DNA of 64,000 nt, from positions 5,739 through 69,738 of the forward strand of contig CAVQKF010000017.1 of assembly GCA_963712955.1 (NCBI GenBank), read 5' to 3'. Position numbers and translations under genes: made by a program. Source of the DNA: DATFVJ01 sp963712955. GTDB lineage: Bacteria > Actinomycetota > Actinomycetes > Streptosporangiales > Streptosporangiaceae. Every line of letters starts with the position of its first letter. The first letter of the stretch is position 1. The notes beneath the pieces are model-generated. The model had not been told where the DNA came from. It made no database searches and worked only from the letters and a program-made list of their open reading frames with translations. Of the stretch, positions 61,510 to 64,000 are shown one piece after another.

Positions 61510-63228
61510 GGCCATGGTGTGATTTCCACAGCGTTTCCTCAGCGCCGTCCGGTCGAGTTTCCCCATGCCTGTGACCGGCATGGCCGACACGATCTCCAGC
61601 CGTTCCGGGAGCTTGAACCGCGCGACCCCCGCGCGGTTGAGGAAGGCCCTGACCTCCTGGAGCGTCAGACCGGTGTCCGCGCGAACGGTGGCGTAAAGGC
61701 AGATAGCCTCTCCCGTTAGGGCATCCGGTACCGGCACCACCGCGCACTGCGCAATGGCGGGATGTCCAGCGAGCAGTTCCTCGAGCTCGGCGGCGGAAAC
61801 CTTCTCGCCCATGACATTGACGAAATCGCGGCGGCGGCCCTCGACGACGAAATTTCCCGTCTGGTGCAGGCGCACCGCATCGCCGGTGTGGTAGTAACCG
61901 TCGGCGTCGAAGGCGTTCTCGTTGACCGGGGGCGGCGCGAGATAGCCGCCGATTGTGTAGGGCCCGCGGACAAGTAGCTCGCCGCTCTGGCCGGCTGCAA
62001 CGTCAGCGCCTGACTCGTCGACGATTCGCCATTCGTCGGCGGCCGAGGCCGGTCGGCCCTGAGTCTGCCTTATCACATCCCAGGGGTCGTCAAGGCGTGT
62101 GCAGTTAATGACACCTTCCGACATTCCGTAGACCTGCTGAACCTGGCAGCCAAGGGCGTCACGGACCTGGTCGGCGTGCTGGGCGCTAAGACGCGCACCG
62201 CCCACCTGAATAACCCTGAGGCTGGAGAGGTCTCGCCGCGCGGCGGGAACCGCGGCGGCCAGCTGCAGCGCCAGTGAGGGAACCAGCGACGTCAGTGTGA
62301 CGCGCTCCCGCTCGATCAGGGCGAGGGCGTCCTCGGCCGGATCTGGCCGGCCTATGACGACCCGGCCGCCTGCCGCGAGGACGCCAAGCACGCCGGGGCA
62401 ACCGAGGGCGAAGTTGTGCACCATCGGCAGGGCCGCGAGGTACACAGTCTGCTCGCCGACGGGGCAGACCTCGCTGCAGACGTGAACGTTGCAGACGTAG
62501 TCGCGGTGGGTGCGCGGGATGGGCTTAGGTAGCCCCGTCGTGCCAGCGGACAGCAGATAGAGGGCGACGTCGCCCGGGTGATCGGTGCCGTCACGGAGCC
62601 GGCCGTGGGAGCCGGGGCTGCTGGGGATCCGATTGCCGGGGATTGTGCTGTCCGCCGCTACGGCGGCTGGGGGCACGCAGCCGCCGGGCAGGCATATCGC
62701 AGCAAGATCGATCTCACCGTCGCCGAGAGGTACGCGGCCGAGCACGATGAGGTGATCGAGCCATGGCTGCTCAGCGTGGAGCTTGCGCGCCGACTCCAGC
62801 GCATAGCTCGATCTGACGGGCGCGTGCAACACGTACGCATGAGGCTTCGATAGCTCGCCGACGTGGCGGATCTCCCGCTCGCGCAACGAGGGCAGCGTCA
62901 GCACCGGCCTGGCGCCCAGCTGGATGAGCGCCAGCATCGTGGTGACAAGCTCGGCGCTGTTTGGCAACTGGAGCAGCACGCGATCATGTCGGCGCAGCCC
63001 TGCCGACCACAGCCGGGAGGCGGCAAGGTCGACAGCCGCGGCGAGATGCCCATAACTGATCCGTTGCCGGTCACAGACCAAAGCCACCGCGTCCCGGCGC
63101 CGCGCCGCATGCCGCATGACGAGTTCGTGCAGGAGGCCGTCACCCCACAGGCCGCGGGCGCGGTACCGTGCAACCACATCCGCGGGCGGGAGGACGACAC
63201 CGTCCGCACGCGCTGTGTGGGCAGTCAT
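61495..63228 (-). CDS. aryl-acid AMP ligase, probably salicylate-activating
   Basis: A 577-residue ANL-superfamily ligase of the DhbE/EntE/YbtE type: phosphate loop SAGTTGLPK (227-235), VYGMSEG, YHTGDAVRLH, and C-terminal lysine in GMGKLDR. The substrate-pocket signature reads HNFALGCPG (271-279): Asn272 binds the 2-hydroxyl and Cys277 stands where DHB enzymes have serine, the pattern of salicylate enzymes (established for YbtE/PchD versus DhbE). A salicylate synthase gene is directly upstream. Its last residues AKDL and stop are read from the terminal repeat of the adjacent MITE. Confidence 0.9.
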   Translation of the reverse strand: MTAHTARADGVVLPPADVVARYRARGLWGDGLLHELVMRHAARRRDAVALVCDRQRISYGHLAAAVDLAASRLWSAGLRRHDRVLLQLPNSAELVTTMLALIQLGARPVLTLPSLREREIRHVGELSKPHAYVLHAPVRSSYALESARKLHAEQPWLDHLIVLGRVPLGDGEIDLAAICLPGGCVPPAAVAADSTIPGNRIPSSPGSHGRLRDGTDHPGDVALYLLSAGTTGLPKPIPRTHRDYVCNVHVCSEVCPVGEQTVYLAALPMVHNFALGCPGVLGVLAAGGRVVIGRPDPAEDALALIERERVTLTSLVPSLALQLAAAVPAARRDLSSLRVIQVGGARLSAQHADQVRDALGCQVQQVYGMSEGVINCTRLDDPWDVIRQTQGRPASAADEWRIVDESGADVAAGQSGELLVRGPYTIGGYLAPPPVNENAFDADGYYHTGDAVRLHQTGNFVVEGRRRDFVNVMGEKVSAAELEELLAGHPAIAQCAVVPVPDALTGEAICLYATVRADTGLTLQEVRAFLNRAGVARFKLPERLEIVSAMPVTGMGKLDRTALRKRCGNHTMAAKDL

Positions 63229-63256
63229 AATGTGCGCGGCGTGTGAACCCCCGCGT

Positions 63257-64000
63257 TCAGATGGAGGTTTTCAGGCCGCTTCCCTCCCTCGTATTGTCGT
63301 GGTTGATGGCGTATTTGCGGCGGCCGATGCCAGCGCGGTGATCGGTTCGGCCGACTGCAGCGCCGGGGTTGCGTCCGGTGAAAACGAGATGCTGGGCGAC
63401 GCTTCGCAGCTTTTCGCAAGTCTCGGCATACTCGCGGGCCGGGGACGAGCTGCCGACGATGCCGGCGCCAGCCTGTAGCCAGGGGCCGGCGCCCTCGTCG
63501 ATCAGCGCCCTTAGGACCAGCGCGGCGTCGAGTGTTCCGTCCGCCGAGGCCATGAACACAGCACCGCCGTACAGTCCGCGCGGCCGACGCTCGAGGCGGC
63601 TGATCGTCTCAGGCACGCTGCCTGGGCACCCCGGACACGGTGATGGCCGGGAATAGGGCGCAGAACGCGTCCCACCTCGATAGCGACGGGCGAAGCCTGC
63701 CGCCCAGGGTCGAGCCGAGGTGCTGGACGCTGCCGCGTTCTCTTACCCTCATGAAGTCGTCGAGCGGCGCCGCCGGCTCACACACCAGCCGGAGATCCTC
63801 CAGCCCGGCACGTACGGAGATGGCGTGCTCGTAAACCTCCTTCGGATCTCTCAGAAACCCGGTGCCCGCAGCGCGCGGTCCTGGGCAGGCCCCGTGCCGA
63901 AGGCGCGCGTTCCGGCCAGCGGCTCGCTGAGCACTGTTCCATCGGCGGTCACGCCGATCACGATCTCCGGGCTGAACCCGAGCGCGTGCGTCGAGCCGAG
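63257..64000 (-). pseudogene. salicylate synthase (MbtI/Irp9-like), C-terminal part, two frameshifts, cut by window edge
   Basis: The visible part is the chorismate-binding domain: FSPEIVIGVTADGTVLSEPL, AGTRAFGTGPAQDRALR, then LRDPKEVYEHAISVRAGLED, then RRPRGLYGGAVFMASADGTL and WLQAGAGIVGSSSPAREYAE. These pieces lie in different frames, with slips near 63860 and 63620, so as written the protein is broken. Family members convert chorismate to salicylate through isochorismate. If the slips are sequencing indels, it would supply salicylate to the adjacent AMP ligase. The N-terminus is beyond the window. Confidence 0.75.

Overview
This window comes from a high-GC, Gram-positive actinobacterium, probably a filamentous one of the Streptomycetales/Streptosporangiales type. 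The evidence is strong GC bias at third codon positions, frequent GTG starts and GTGA/ATGA stop-start overlaps. It also has families typical of these bacteria: GAF-ANTAR regulators, XRE-DUF5753/DUF397 pairs, a PadR/WD40 pair, WXG-like proteins and MbtH. No rRNA, tRNA or CRISPR array was seen.

Layout. 0.3-4.2 kb: an acyl-CoA synthetase coupled to an acyl carrier protein, then two GAF-ANTAR regulators. 4.2-9.4 kb: a decayed mobile or accessory zone. It holds an XRE-DUF5753 gene split by an internal piece of an ISKra4-type transposase gene, small unknown genes, dense short repeats and a frameshifted ATPase-domain gene. 9.7-13.1 kb: a GT39-like membrane glycosyltransferase and a probably acquired SAF-domain dehydrogenase. 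13.4-19.8 kb: a compact redox operon (2-oxoacid:ferredoxin oxidoreductase as fused gamma-delta and alpha-beta subunits, NfnA-like and NfnB-like subunits, a NifX-like protein) behind two DosR-like boxes. 20-21.8 kb: relics of an actinobacterial integrative element. 22-27 kb: SRPBCC protein, large secreted protein, DUF6734 protein and a pesticin-like muramidase. 27.7-32.5 kb: a WXG-like (type VII secretion-associated) locus; a second pair of paralogues of its last two genes lies at 40.1-41.6 kb. 32.8-41 kb: metabolic genes, several frameshifted. 42-49.8 kb: secreted proteins, a quinoprotein-like propeller, an IS6 remnant and a PadR-WD40 pair.

50.6-64.0 kb is the most striking part, a biosynthetic gene cluster. 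A seven-gene leftward operon reads P450, ketopantoate reductase-like, free-standing NRPS condensation domain, MbtH, P450, a drastically shortened DXS, then IspG. It diverges, across an array of eleven 17-bp repeats, from an FAD monooxygenase and a squalene-hopene-cyclase-like protein. Converging on these are a salicylate-type AMP ligase and a salicylate synthase that runs off the window. Together they suggest a salicylate-capped peptide/terpenoid hybrid pathway with its own supply of isoprenoid precursors. I do not recognise this combination.

Caution: about fifteen otherwise recognisable genes carry one or more single-base frameshifts. Some are probably real pseudogenes and others may be sequencing or assembly indels.
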